DNA of 64,000 nt from Phalacrocorax aristotelis (GCF_949628215.1 NC_134279.1:64835766-64899765); one strand, 5' to 3'; positions 15,061 to 28,535 are shown, counted from the stretch's first letter. The notes: a model not told the origin generated them from the letters alone. A program made the numbers and translations.

Positions 15061-17739
15061 ATTCATCCTTTGAAGAAAGGCAGAGCTAGTCAGAAGGCAC
15101 CATCTGGTGAGGAAGTCTGACTGGTAGGGGGCAGATTTAAATACTTAAAGAGTAGCAGAGGGGAGGGTGGAATGGGCAAAGGACATTTAAAGACTGACTT
15201 GCTAGACTATGATCATTTTTAGTTTCCCCAGGAGGTTAGTGAATTCTTCTCCCTTGGACTCCTATTGCCTGTGTTTAGAAAGGTGAATAGCAGCAGCCTA
15301 TAAAATATGGAAAATGAAAATTTCATTGGGATTACACATGGATGAGGAGAATCAGCATCTGCCTGCTGGAAAACACAGGACTAATATGGGTAAAGCAAGC
15401 AGGGGATAAAAAAGAAGAGAAATGCCATGATAGTCAAATAAGAATGGAAAAAATCCACAACGGTCAAAAGAATACAAAAGGAAATGAGATTTTATGACCC
15501 TAATGGATGTCATAACCCATATTTAAAAAGCATTGAATTACTGAAGTCTCAGGATGCAGGTCCAGTATTCAAGCCAATGCCCACCCTGCAGAGCCAACAC
15601 CTGAGAGAGGAGATTGATGATTTTGCCCCACTCTGGCTCTGCAAATTGTATTTCTTAGTGAAAGATCCTTTTTAGAAGCTTATAAAGATGTTGAATAAAG
15701 GGCAGGATGTAGAACCTGGGAACTGTTTATTTATGCACCCAGCTGATCATAACTGCTGGGGTAGCTCATGAGAAATAGACTGCCAGACAAGCATAAAGCT
15801 GGTTGCTGAGATCAGAGGCGACAGTTTGAGTTGCAGATATAAAAGGCATGCAAGTCCAAGAGAGCTTTCGAATGACTGTTTTAGAAGCTGTGGAAGTCCA
15901 CAGCTCTCTCTTCCCCCCCTTCTGCAAGGACTAAAGCATTTTTCTCTGGCTCTGCATTCAGCCATGCTTATTCATTCCTTTATGATCTTTAGATTGGATT
16001 TCTACAATGCACAGTGACTGAGGAATAAACCTGAAAAGTGCACGGCAGCTTCAGTTGTTACAGCAGGAGGCAACTTACTACTGTGAAGATATTAGCCCAG
16101 GCAGAAAATATACTGCGTGAGCTCTTCACTGTAAGTGTTGGCCCTGTATTCACAGTAGCTCAAGCATTGTTTTGCTTTTTTCTTAAAATCATCCGAGTAA
16201 TCAATAAGAAATCATTATAAAGGAGACGTGGTATTTAAAAACACATAGTTTTGAACACTTTTTGCAAAATTTGCTTCATATAATTTTTTACACTTCCAAG
16301 AAAGGAGAGTGCAAGGTACTGTTGTTGGGTTTTGACCCTCTGGCTCTTTTTTTAAACATTCAAATACCTAACGCACGTATGGACTACAGTTGATCCTGTC
16401 TGAAAAATCAAAGCTTTTCTTTTTTGCTTAAGCCCTTTACTAAAGCTCCCGTAGCTCCTGCTAATATCCATATAAATTTTACTATTCCATACCAACATTG
16501 CCTGAATTCCAATAAATTAAGCAACACAAAGAACAGCAACACCAAAAATTACACTTTAGCTGAGGAGACAGTCAGTGTTTCTAGGATCTCAGAAGTCTGC
16601 TCTGCCTAACCTGTTGGTGCCCCAAACAAACAACGTAAATTGAAATTTTTAAATCCAAACACAGGAAGACTAACATGGAAGTATCTTAAAGGCTTCTTAA
16701 TAACTGAAATACAGAGGAGAGGTGGTGTGGGATGCAGGAGAAGGAACCTTTCCAGACATCCCTCCCTTGTTCTTCAGACAGCCATTGCAGGGCATTTTCC
16801 TCTTTCCTTTAAATGGCAATTAACCCCTTGAGCCCAGCGCTAGCAAATACTTATCATGCAAGACCAATTCACTTCAGCTTTTATTTCCCGTGCAAGAGAG
16901 TAAAAAAAGCCCTATGTTCTGATGCTTCCAAGTCACTTTTACACTGTGTAAATGTGCCAGGATGCACAATTTGAGAGCAGAACACAAAATGGCTATAAAT
17001 ATTAAGAAGGTCTTTACTTTCAGGTGTTACTTTTCCAAAATAAAATAATGACACCAACAGAGGGTTCCTCTTCTCAGGGAATAACAAGGAAAATACATTT
17101 AACTGTTACATTATTGTAAGAAATTAAGTGTAAAATTAAATGCTTTTCAAGCATTCATGAACATTATAAAATTAATTCTCCTTTTGAGAACTGCATTTTC
17201 TTATATTTACTTCTTTCTGAAGGTATATTGTTAGGGAAGTCTAGAAAACTTAATGTAGCTGGTCTTTTGTTACCCTAGCATGAAGAAGTAAGAGACATGG
17301 GTTTTTCCCAATTTATGGATTCTAAATTGTGTTGTATCCAGATAGATGCAGCATTCTTATAGAGGAATAACACATTGTACTTATTTTACTATTTGATGGT
17401 TTCATTTTTAATTTTCCAGGAATATAATCACCCACCTTTTTCCTGGGCAAATTATTCCACCATATAATAGAATCATTAACTCCTCAAAAGTCTTCTGTTC
17501 AAGCATCAGACTTGCCTTACTAAGGATAAGCATCTTTAATATATTTGAAATAGTAACATTTTGTATTTAATTTCCAGCTACTATATGAGTTCAGTAGATT
17601 ACTTTCCCATTAGTGTTTTTGATAGATGTATACAGTGCATTCCTGTAGATCTTCCTATTCTCTGATACAAATGTTTATTTCAAAATGTGTTTGTTAGCAG
17701 CAGGAACGTGACATTGCACAGACAGTATCAGAACAGCAG

Positions 17740-17890
17740 ACCAGAAAAATCCAGGTACTATTCCTATTATTATCCCATCTGCTTTTTGACCTTAGCTAAA
17801 TTACACTGAGCCTGTGCTACCTCAATTTCCCTAGTTTAAAATTGAGATTGAGATACTTCACTCCCTGTGTAATGAAGCTAAGTATTTCTT
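17740..17890 (+). repeat. MIR-like SINE remnant
   Basis: The order of phrases 'tttttgaccttagctaaatt', 'actgagcctgtgctacctca', 'atttccctagtttaaaattg' follows the MIR core ('tgtgaccttgggcaagtcac', 'ctgagcctcagtttcctcat', 'ctgtaaaatggg') at a similar spacing. It is strongly diverged, and both ends are indistinct. Confidence 0.5.
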
Positions 17891-18584
17891 TATATAAAAA
17901 TGGGAGATCCTTTAGCAAAATTGATTCAATGCAAATAAAGTAATGCAATGCTACAGCAGACAATCTGAACAGAGAGCTATCAAAAAATGCAAAGGCAAAA
18001 TCCCACAGCAATTATAAAGTACGTTGAATGTACGTGTTAATGCATTGAAGGAACATATACCTGCTCAGCATTTGCACTGGCTTTAAACACTCAGGCATAT
18101 ATGAGTTCAAATTCAATGCACTGTTATAGCCTAAAAGTTGTATTTTCATTTAATAAGACTTTATAACAGATAATGCATTGTTTGCATTTTATCCAATCAC
18201 TTCTCATACTCTGCTCTATTGATCAATATGGTTTCTTTCCTTTTATCTTGACATTGTAGCAACATATACGTAGAACTGCAAGGACACTGCTTCATTTGAC
18301 ATTGTAATATTCCCTGTACTGCTGCATTTACATCATTTTCAGCCCTTTAGAATGACAATAACTCCCATGAAATCAAATGATGGGCTATTATTATCACTGA
18401 AACATCATGAAAAATAACCAGTTTGAAAGCTGGATAGCAATATATTAGCTATCCAAGCACTTCATAACACAGATTATTTTTTTATATATAGTAGACCCTA
18501 ACTAAGGTTCTCTTCTCATTCATTCTCCTATTTGTACTGCTAAAAATGTGTTTTAGGAAAGATCCATTCTTCAGTAACTGTCCA

Positions 18585-18780
18585 ATGAACATAAGGACAA
18601 TCATATCACAGGTCCATCTATTTAAATGGCCAACAGCAGATATTTAGACAGAACGATGAGAAATAGGGCATGAATACTTCCCATGTAAAATACTCGGGAA
18701 TTCTCATGTAGGAACATCTTGAGATAAAAGTTGTACCAGCACTACTACATTTAATAGCTTTCTCACTAATTCTCTAATAC
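18585..18780 (+). repeat. Decayed copy of a common sauropsid dispersed repeat
   Basis: The segment carries 'gaacataaggacaatcatat', 'aggtccatcta' and 'tggccaacagcagat' in the order of the widespread 'gaacataagaacggccatac .. ggtccatctagcccagtatc .. gacagtggccaatgccag' repeat of turtles, crocodilians and birds. A better copy is at 50.5 kb. The repeat class is not certain to me. Confidence 0.4.
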
Positions 18781-21700
18781 CTTTTGAACAAATTTTCATA
18801 ATATTTTTTGTAATGAGCTCTGCCCTAAGAAGAAATATGTTTCCTGTTGTATATTAAAATGCAAAATCTCATTTTCTGGAATAGAAATCTCTGACTAAGA
18901 AGTGATAGGTATCTAAAAAGAGATGTTTATTCTAATAAACTGTACTTATCTCTCAACTCCAGGAAAGATGTATGCCTACATGGAAAACCTTAGCCAAACT
19001 GTATTATATATTAACTTAGTTTCTGCTATGAGAGATCGTGTATATAATCCTAGGAAAGGCATTTAGAATGCACATAATGGGCCTGAGTTATTTAAAACTC
19101 AATTATCTTGAAAAAGGGGAGATTTAAATTAAAAATTGTCTCAACGACAGAACACTAGCACAGTATTTTTTTATGATGTGCCTCTGTGGATTCAGTACAT
19201 TTTCTCCTGAAAGGTTACTCCAAATGAAGCATGTGGCTTAGAAGTGATATCAAACCCAATGATGTTGTGTGCAATCTGCATGTGACGAATTTAAACTCAC
19301 AATTTTCATAAAAGTCTGTTTATCCATCTTAAAGGCCAAAATCCGTCCTTTTTATTTGTGAGTTTTTTTCCAGTAGAGTTGCTGTTATCTTTCATCTTGT
19401 ACAATAAAAAAGCAGAATCAAAAAAACTACAGTAGCTACTTCTGATGTGGGGATTATGTTTTATATCTACAGATCATTTCCTAAGGAAAATCTCTAATGT
19501 GCAGGTGAGTAATAGTTGTCTCTAACTTTCTGGGCTCATAGATATGATTTGGAGATCAGAGACTGGTTAGTCTCTGCTTGCATAACTGAGGCAACCAGCA
19601 GCAAAGCTGGAGACTCCTGAGTTTTGCTTCAACAATGCAATAGTACTTTCTATCTAAGCCAAGCAAATCCTATACCTTTAACAAAAGTAATACTCCAAAG
19701 GGGGTTGTAGTAGGGACTTAATCATGACCTATGCAGGAGCAATACAACATCCACAGTGCCTAAATATTTAGGTTATCCTCTCTGAGGTAACTAGTAGTCA
19801 CAAAACTTCCCACACAGTATCTTTCCTCTACTATTGTAGTGTTGCCATTGCTGATGCTGGGGGCTGGGTTCTAGTTACTTTTGAATCAAAGCACATCCCA
19901 GATACTGTGTGAGGATGTGAAATACTGGTTACATCCAGATTCCCTACAACTCGAACAAAGTGCTGCACCACTCATTCTAGCTACCCTCTTTCTAACACTG
20001 CATGTAAAGATCCCATGTCTTCTGCAGCCCTTCCCCCAGGGACCATCGGAGAAGCCTATAGACGTCTAGCAGCTATTGCATAATCTTGCTCTTAATTTAA
20101 TCTTTTAAATCAAAATCAAGACACTGGCAAGCAAGAAATCCACTCACATTTCTTTGTTTCAGAGAGGTGATGCTCTTCTGTTGCTGTACAGACCAGGCTC
20201 CTATTACCCTGGTTCCAGTAGAAATTTTCCCAACACAAACACTCAACTATGTTGTGTTATATGTGTTATGTTCACTGAAGATACTTTTGAAGGCAGATTA
20301 CAGAACATTTTGGAGAAAGAAAATGTTTCTTCATAATGTTGCATTAGAAAACTGCTAGTTAAGAGTTGAAAAAAAGTGCTCATTTGTGAATATTAAAGGA
20401 TTAATGTGAAAAATGAAGTATAAACTTTCAGTAACAAGAAAGTACTCCTATAAAGTGGTCATTTCTGTTGTCTAGAGGTGCCCTCAGACATCTTTCCTAA
20501 GAAATTGCGTGTGGCTGTACTTGTCATAATGTGAAGTTGTAAAACTGGCATTTAACTGGAACTTTATGGAATCGTACTTATGTATTCTGGACCTTTTAAA
20601 ACTATACTAAAATCTGATAAAGACATTGTTCTATATCTTTATGATTCTAGGGGTTTCTGGGTATTTTTTTTGTTTGGTTATTTTATGTTTTAAGCTTTGA
20701 ATCCCTCATAGTATTCACAACAAATTCAGCTCGTTTTTAACCTTCTGCAGTGACTACTGCAAAGCTTCTTAAGTTTTACACTATAATGCAGTCAATGTAT
20801 TTATAGTTCTTGAAAATGTCACATGGCAATGTTATGCCAGGGACAGCACATCTCAGACTCCTTAAGATGTCTGCATTGTTGTATTCTATTTGTAGAGGCA
20901 TTTTTGTTAGCGGCAATGAAGAAACAGAGCTGCTGCTGCAGCTCTTTCAATAACATTCAAGCTTATAGTTGACCCAAGAGGCTCACATTATGACATCCAT
21001 ATTTAATTTAACAATAAATCATATTTTCATGGACTACAGTATTGCATTATAACCTCACTGTTTTATGTGCATGGGAATGCAGCAAAAGCAGGATAGTATG
21101 TATCTACAACACAGGCTAAATGGTTAGTTCATGAGAGCAAGGTCAAAGTGTACAGTGATGACAATATATAAAAGGTTTTATAACAACTCTTAGAAGTCTG
21201 AGGGAAAAAAGGAAAAAAAAAGCTGTCCAGAAGGGACTGCATTTAACATAAGGTGCATTTTTTTCAATCCTCTTAACTGCACCACCTTGCTTACTGTCAG
21301 TTTTAGTTCTGCTCTGCACTTCCCATTGCAGTCAGCATTCTCTGCATCTCATTTTCTTTTCTGCTTCATTCAAGCATATTTAAGGAGAAAATTAACACCA
21401 CCTGAATCTTAAGCTTTACCCAGCCCTTCCTCCTTGCAATAATTTCTCCTATTTGCCCTGCATTTTTTACTGTTGACCTTCAAGTTGACTCCAAATTAAA
21501 TGTTCATATGTTTTCTATTTACTCCCAGATCTAGTCCTGCTTGTTCATATTTATTCTTGCTCATCTCCCTCTTATTTGCCTCTGCCCATATCACATCACA
21601 TCATCCTCAACTTCTTTACTTTCTATTTGTACTAACTTCAACTCTCTTTCTGGTGCCTATTTCTTGCAGCCCTCTGCAACTTAAAATTCATTTAATTCAT

Positions 21701-22049
21701 TCTTTCCTCCCCATCAACATTATTAATAATCTTCTACAAGCCACATTAAGGAATAACTTCATTTCTCTTCTCTTCATCCACCTCTGGCAATAGTTTACCC
21801 ACTATTTGCACTGCTCACCTCCATAGACTTTATGAATCTCTATTATCTCTTTTAGAAGGTTCCACTTTTCAAAATGAAGTCGTTTCAATTACCTTTCTAA
21901 TGGCAGCCTTGATCTTTAGTCTAGATGTCATCCTTAACATACATTACATAAAATTAAGGAAGAGCAACCGCAGTAGAAAGCATTTCACTACCCTGATCCA
22001 TGTTCTTTTTTTACTTCTCATCCAGCCTTCTGTTCATCATCTCTTCATG

Positions 22050-22190
22050 CATTGTATCTAAATTAGATTTTCAGTTCCTTGGGGTAAGGAGGCATCATTT
22101 TCATTTATCTGTAAAGCACCATGCATGCTTATGGCTCTGTAGAGATGCTAAATATGTATATCCACATTTATTAAAATATTGATGCTTTTA
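22050..22190 (+). repeat. Old LINE/SINE 3' tail fragment
   Basis: The phrases 'ttagattttcagttccttgg', 'ggtaaggaggcatc' and 'ttatctgtaaagcaccatgc' follow the 'ttagattgtaagctccttgg ggcagggactgtc .. ctgtaaagcgccatg' pattern that ends many ancient amniote LINE2/MIR-type elements. The assignment rests on this one segment. Confidence 0.4.
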
Positions 22191-24982
22191 TCTATTCATA
22201 TAGTGCAGAGGCAACATGGCAGCAGTTGTATCCATTTAAAAACTATTTTCCATCTATAACAGACATACTGTGATCTATTTACAGTAGCTGCATGCTGTTC
22301 ACTCTCTATTTCCTCGTTCATATTTACGTTGCTTTTTCCGGTCTTATTAACTAAGACTGTCAAAAAAATAAAAATCTCAAGTTTTCTCTGACAGCATCAA
22401 AAAATTCTTCTAAAACTAAAGCATAGGGGTAACATACAGTGGTTTTGTTACTCACCCATACTGTGTGATCACAGTCTCAGTGGGTGAAGGTTGCTGTATC
22501 AACTCAAGACTGCTCCTGCTCTCCAAAATCTTGCAATTAAAATTGCCCTGATGATAGTAAAAATTTTAGTAATTTTGGACAGCAGCATTCTTGCTACCTA
22601 GCTTGAGAGGCATTGAAGTATCTAATTTTCATAGTAGTAGAGCATAGCACTTTATAAAACACAAGGTCTTGTAAAGGAAAGCTCCTCATTATTTTGAAAA
22701 TTTTGGCTGGCAAAATTAACATAATTAGTGCAAACATGTATTCTAAAGGCTAGGAGGGTTTTTAATGCAAAAAGATAAAATGAGGATACTATCAATCCAA
22801 TTATAACATATTAAACTATTTCTATTAACAAGTGCAGTAACAGGCTGTAGATACACTATCCTTTGCAGTCAAGCATATTTGTTTCTTGGTTAGACAAAAA
22901 ATTAACTAGGCATGCCCAAATCCCACAGCAAAATCCACACAGGCCCCTGCCATGACCCAGAGATCATTGCATGAATGAGCCTGTACTAATAATTTCAAAA
23001 GTTAGCTCAAAAGATATGGAATTATTAAAGAGTAGACACTGTAAGCAGAGCAATTAAACTGTTCTGCTTCACATAACACTTAATAAATGGTTAAGCATTT
23101 AAGTGTTGAATAAAGTGAACATCTTTGATTATCCTGCTTTGCCACATATCTGAGCTGAAAACTTGAAATGGGTTGCTTATTCGTGGGTCAGTACATCAGG
23201 AGTCATCTTAAACTGTTTACTCAGAGTAGCAGGAGAGAAGTTACTTGGGGATGATGTTACTGGCATTTCTTCATAAAGTGCCTTACAGGTGATGGATTTA
23301 ATATTTATATTATCTTTGCATACAGAGACCTGTTTCAACCAGTGTTTCACCATGCTTTTTACTGGATAAAATGATAAACGTCAACACAACTTAATGTCAA
23401 ACTGCATATTTAACTAAACCTGTGTAAGGCTGCACTGATGACAGTCAGAACAAAGCTAAAAGCTTTGTTGGACTGAACAACGGCAAAGACTCATTTTACT
23501 CAACTTTTGATGTATCCCATATAGGCATCTACCTCAGAACTAGTCCCTTTCATTTACTTACTATGCATGAAGAGAAGTGTGTACATGAATGCGCTAAGGT
23601 GTGATTCATCAGACCTACTCTAAATGTTTACTTCAGGATAAGCCATTGCACACTGTAAAACAACTGGATTTGGTAAATTAATCCCATTTCATTAAACAGT
23701 GAGAATTGAATGTTTATTCATTTCTTTACATCTTCAGTGAAAGTCAATTCCAGATATCCTGTCTACGGACTTCTAAGTAAACGAAACAGGGTCAATGCCC
23801 TGACTCAGACACCATCCCTCAATAGTCCATGGACCTTAATTTTTACTCCTTGACAAAACTTCTGCCTGATGCCAACTCTTACTCTCCAAACATGGCTTGG
23901 GGCCAGATATGGCACAGCCCAGGAAGTGCTCTCCAAAGACAGCTAGAAGGTAGTCTGCCTGCTTCAGATAGAAGGAGGCCCTAATGGTTGGTTTCAGTGC
24001 CAGAAAATGGTCTTTTGCACCTTCTACTTGAAGAAAAAATATTAATGGGAATGGTTGACAAGTCTAAATTGCAACTTTAAATGAAAAGGAAGTAGAGAGA
24101 AAGGTAGCTTTTAAGTGAATATTTTAATGAAAGTAAGGATAAAATAAAGAATATAAACACAGCACAAGTAAAAAAGAAGCACACAGATGGAAGAATGGCT
24201 ACAAAAAACTATCAAACTATGATATGACATTCATGATTGCGATAACTTTGGACAGATATAACAGGGACACTAGCTATTATCTAAATGAACTGGCGTTTTA
24301 AAATACAGTTCCTTTGATACGTAACAAGAAGATCTACTCCCTGTAAATTACCTCAGCGAATAGTACCAACAGAAGTAAGGTAGGGAATGAATTTCTGGTA
24401 GATTGGAAATTGGACCAACTTTGTTTCTATCATAACTAATGGTAAAGCATCTTCTGAAAAAAACAGCTTCACTGGTGCTGAACACCTTTGGCCATCCTGA
24501 CATAAAGGCAGGAGCTGATCTATAATGGCTTAATGGCCATTTCACGGGAATTAATTATTACACCGACTTCACTGTGCATGGGGGGTTGTATTCTGTAAGG
24601 ATATTATAAGATGTAATGGTCAGGTTTTCAGGTGAACTCAACTTTACAACCTTCGCAATGAGAAATATGAACGATGACCACTTTTGAAGATCAATGTGGT
24701 TGCTTTGCTCAACTAAGAGCTACGGGCCTACAAAACTGAGTTTAGAAATAATGTATGGATGGAGCACCTTTTCATCTGTTTCCACCCCAGGATGGGGGGG
24801 AGCTGGATTAAAGCTACTTGCTTTACTTTCAGCTAAACATTTTTTTTCCTAATCGTATTACTTTATGCCAATTTACATGAGTTTTAGCTTCAAGAATCAT
24901 TGGTCATTGCTGAATGCAAATAAGCACAAAGTAAAATTATATTAAGTTTGCACAATTGATCTTTCATCATTTTAAATGGTAC

Positions 24983-25106
24983 CTTTTAAAATTTCCTGTA
25001 AAATCAGCCTGAAATACTCCCATCGTTGACTGTCATCAAGTAGAGCAAGGTCATTTTGGGAAAACCCCTTCTCAGTGATGTAAATTATAGGGTTATTATA
25101 TGTATC
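24983..25106 (-). pseudogene. GBA3 exon 4 remnant (open, both splice sites intact)
   Basis: A 124-base open exon with a clean acceptor (ctcttcttctag|GAT) and donor (AAAAG|GTACCA). It encodes [20 protein letters not shown] followed by [21 protein letters not shown]. The nucleophile Glu of the family-1 TENG motif is kept (codon 25073-25071), but the next residue, Asn, is Lys (TEKG). Several Pro residues seen in human are Leu or Ser. Identity to human is visibly lower than in exon 2 (about two thirds by eye). The donor phase calls for a further exon downstream, which I could not find. Confidence 0.88.
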
Positions 25107-25747
25107 CTAGAAGAAGAGAGCAGAAGTTTTATTCAGAACAGATGTAAGAAAGCCCATAAAATCAGATGCATTACCCTCTATCTTTTCCAAGCTACAAACT
25201 AAAACTAGTTTTCATCAAATTGCACTGACCCTATTAACTTAATTTTCCATGAGCTGACCTTTTATGACTAACAATGGAAAAGCAAAACTGTGCAAATATC
25301 CATGAAGACAGTGAAATGACTTATTTTAATGAGAAGACTAAAATATCTTTCCTGCATTAGCATCTGCTTATTGTCACTGCTCTTTAACCCCTTGGTACTG
25401 GCAGTCACCACACATCCCATTGCCAGGAGTAGATGCATGCCAGGAAAGTCTTACTGCTGGCATCAGAAAGATCATTCCTGGAGTTCAAAAGATGATATAA
25501 CACTGGTGTATCATTTCAAACTGTAAAATAGCTATCAAGTACAAATACAATAGGAAAATACTAAAGCTTCTACTCTTTATAGCCAGCATGCAAAAATTAA
25601 ATTACGAATCCCAAGGTGGCTTGTTTATTTATATATTGTACAATGTCTTATGCCATCCAGATGGGCTCTGAAAAAAATTTGGATTCTCAGATCCCCTCAT
25701 TGGCCAGCTAATAGTGGTAAAATGGTCCTGTGAGCCTTGGGTCATTC

Positions 25748-26497
25748 CTTGATATAATGCAGAATTCAATGCAAACCCCACAGTACTACAGGCAGGCGTA
25801 AACTCCCAGTTGCAACAGGCCAAGAAGGATCCATTATTTGCTCAGCTTCACAGTCCATTGAAACACTTAGCCTCTTGTCTGTATTTTCTTCATCTTAAAT
25901 TTAACAGTTCAGGGCAAAGAAGTCAGCAATACCCATGATCATAATTTTTTTCCTCTTCAGTGAGTTCCAGAAGCCTTGATGATAAGTAACCCTGCTTTGA
26001 ATGCATTGCAGAAATCCAGGACTTCATGATGGCTGGATATTCACCATCAGCAAATACTGTCCTGACAAACCCATCTAAGGTAATAAACAGGTACCCTTTA
26101 GCTGCTTTTTGATCTGCTACAGAATTCAGAGAGGTTCTACCAATCTGAGTTCAGAGCTATAGACAGAAGTCTATGTTATTTTCTCCAAATACGTTATTGC
26201 AACTATGTCAGGCTTTAGCATGAGCTTTTATCACATTATAAGCCACCTTGTAAGCTCTGGTACCAACGCTATACTTTTTTCACAACCACCTATAGCAACA
26301 ACATAAGGCTTATTAATAGTGATCACTCAGTCTCCAAATGTTCTGAAGTAATACTTTGCATTAATATCAAAGGTCTCAATGATCCTTTCAGATCTCCAGC
26401 CACCTTCATCTTCTAAGAACTGAGGTAAGCCAAATTGATACAGTGAGCAGGATGCCATTTCCCAGGTTATTAATGATTTTGCTATAATAATTGACTC
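25748..26497 (-). pseudogene. GBA3 exon 3 remnant, heavily disrupted
   Basis: After a good acceptor (ttttaatattttcag|GAGTC) the frame begins [12 protein letters not shown]. About 8 bases are missing near 26441, so the next readable segment, [15 protein letters not shown], is in another frame. A TGA follows at 26329-26327, then ITINKP at 26323-26306. The catalytic acid/base Glu of the NE motif is Lys here (26311-26309), and three residues before it are deleted. Further segments are recognisable: a GT..Y..AYNVIKAHAKA block with TGA for Trp (26210-26208), then NSVADQKAAKG, YPAIMKSWISAMHSKQGYLS and ELTEEEK, a frame change in a poly(A) run, IADFFAL, MDPSW and finally LHYIK. The expected donor reads AAG|GAATGA, so GT is lost. 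At least four frameshifts and three stops make any full-length product impossible. Confidence 0.88.
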
Positions 26498-26888
26498 CTG
26501 AAAATATTAAAAGAAACAAAAAAGGGTTAACAATAACTTCATTACCTTTTAACACATGAAGAAACCTTACTGCACATTTTCTCTGTTAAGAGATGCAAAT
26601 ATTTCCTCTCAACTGCATGCTGACTACTGTTACAAGACCCCAGAGTTGGCAAAAATGCTCAGCACACAAAATCTTCCAACCAGGCACATAAAATGAAATG
26701 AGGATGCAAATTTTCAAAATAGATCAGTGGACAGCAAGTCCCCAGGAGAAACATAATTCTGATGGGTGCTAGTCACGTGAAAATATAATCCCTTCATTTA
26801 AATGACTGAATGGCAGCCTGGCTGCATGTACAAGACGAAATCTTGTTGAAAAATCCTGACACTTGAGAGCCTGGCAGGCAGATATGTC

Positions 26889-27391
26889 CTAATGAAAGCA
26901 TTTATCCCCTTGAGAACTGTGTCTTTTGAAAAGTTTAGTGCCCCACTCAGCAACGTAACTAAGCTGTTCTTTCATGATTTGAACTTAGTTAGCCGGGTGA
27001 GATGTTTTCTCTAGTGTTCCATTCTCCATCACTCTCTGTGCCAGCATCAAGGCAAAGAAGATACTGTCGATGCAATCAATATTTTGCAATGGTGTGAATT
27101 CAATGGCTCTCTCATTAGCTGGGGTGTCTTACCAGATCTATATGACATTTAAGGCTTTTCATTGGACTCTAATAGATTTTAGATGGAGTTCAGGGCACTG
27201 GTCTCTTCAGCCACCAACTTGAACGGCTTGGCAATAGTTTATCCAAGAAACTGTCTTCCTTTTACGCTGCCACTGCTGCAGACTGCTCGGTCCCTCTAAC
27301 TGCAAGGACGAATTAGCTCACCTTTCTAAAAGCTCATGACTTCCAACCTTTCTCACTCCCCCTTGATAAGGCAGAGATCAACTTTAATTTC
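26889..27391 (-). pseudogene. Xylose isomerase-like block: C-terminal third
   Basis: Minus strand, about 500 continuous bases. Near 27391 EIKVD corresponds to EIKLN(I) of XylA. DNA at 27345-27312 follows codons for AGHSFQHEL with small indels. At 27135-27118 LVRHPS corresponds to KVRRxS. The best segment is NIDCID (27083-27066) followed by SIFFALMLAQRVMENGTLEK, against [26 protein letters not shown] of E. coli XylA; the conserved Asp, Ala-Leu, Arg, Glu, Gly and Leu are all present. A stop follows, then QLSYVAEWGTKLFKRH, like the EWGEPK tail of plant-type enzymes, and a TAG at 26891-26889. Several of the metal-binding Glu/Asp positions are lost. Confidence 0.6.
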
Positions 27392-28309
27392 CTGGATGTG
27401 TTGTTAAAGCTGGCCAGTACTGGGGATGTATTTCTAGAAGCTTAAAATGAATTCACCTTCTGTTCAGATTTAGCAGTGGCTGACATGAATATGTTTCCTA
27501 AAGGACTATTTTTATGCTGCTGAGAGGTCACTATAAGTTTAAATATCAGGATACCTTAAGCTCTTATATAGGAATTTTTAATTTTGCTTACATCCAAACA
27601 CAACTATGCTGCTTTTAAGCCTTCTAAAAGCATTAGATATTGAAAAACACATCACAAGCTCTGGTTCAAAGAGTATCAATTAGTTCACTCTTTTACTTGA
27701 ACTATCTGGTTTAGTGTGGTAATTGGAAAAGGCCAACAGTGGCCTTGAATTATTACTTGTTAAGCTAAGAGGCTCCAGCCAGGAACAGGTCTCCATCATG
27801 CTGGTGGAATGTAGAAATCAGGCAGCCTTTGCTTCAGACACTTGGGCTAAACATACCAAAGTTAAGAACCTTAGAAACCTAAAATTCATATAAATATGAA
27901 TTTTACATACATACATACCCTAATAAGACATAGGTGCTTATGAAATGTCTATCCCAAGGCCTTGCTGTATTGAAACCCAGAACTGAGAAAGGTCTAAAGA
28001 AGTTGAGAATGCAGCAGAAAGGATGAGGAGGAAGACTAAGTTGCAAAGGTTAACAAAATGTATGCTTAGGTGGTTATGCATGGTTTAGATTATTATTATT
28101 AACAGTTTCTGAACCAGAGATATTGTTTAAACCAAAACAGGAAATTTCTTCAATAGTAAGTATGTCTGTACTATATTGTACTAAAACTTCCCTGGTATTT
28201 TCAAGTTCAGCTTGCTGTGTATTGATATTTAAAAACGCCAGTACAGAACCCCATACAACCTTCTTGAAAGGACAGTATTAGACTTCAAATTATCCTAACT
28301 TCAAATGAC

Positions 28310-28535
28310 TGATCGTAAGGGTTTCTGTTGAATGGCTTTTTTAAGACAACATTTACTGCTGCAATCAATTACGAACCCCAGATTTAGATAGTGCCTTCTT
28401 GTAAACAAACAGGTGTACACACATCCTTTAGCACAGCAAGACTCAATAAGTTTGTTTACAAAGTAATTCACAATAAATCTCACAGATAGTTTGCTTTTCC
28501 TTCCGAACGCAGCACCAGAAAAACATATGAAATTC
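28310..28535 (-). pseudogene. Xylose isomerase-like block: WGGREGY to IGF region
   Basis: One minus-strand frame reads EFHMFFWCCVRKEKQTICEI (28535 onward), to be compared with ENYVFWGGREGYQTLLNTD. The two Gly codons read TGC, one base from GGC, and the DNA 'cgg-aaggaaaagcaaact' is close to codons for REGYQT. In the adjacent frame, about 45 residues later, LGFVID (from 28381) stands where family members have IGF..LLIEPKP, at nearly the expected spacing (about 37 residues in E. coli). The reading therefore needs at least one frameshift between the two halves. Confidence 0.5.

Larger units (their letters stand above)
15061..24982. other. Non-coding stretch, no gene recognised
   Basis: No exon of a known gene was recognised on either strand, apart from the repeat scraps at 17.7, 18.6 and 22.1 kb. 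A CT-rich segment at about 21.28-21.9 kb keeps a 97-codon open frame made mostly of Leu, Phe, Ser and Ile, which its composition explains. The final exon of GBA3, expected somewhere to the left of 24,983 on the minus strand, was looked for here and not found. Confidence 0.65.

Noticed and set aside
21180..21245. Possible last exon of GBA3 on the minus strand ('..tgcagtcccttctggacagc' resembling codons for W-S-L-L-D-N)
   Set aside because: Only about five codons resemble the motif, and the following bases are poly-pyrimidine with none of the expected FEW..GYSSRFGLFHVDF. Probably chance.
21500..21793. Hydrophobic 97-codon frame as a membrane protein
   Set aside because: Its Leu/Phe/Ser/Ile content follows directly from a CT-rich DNA tract, and there is no coding context.
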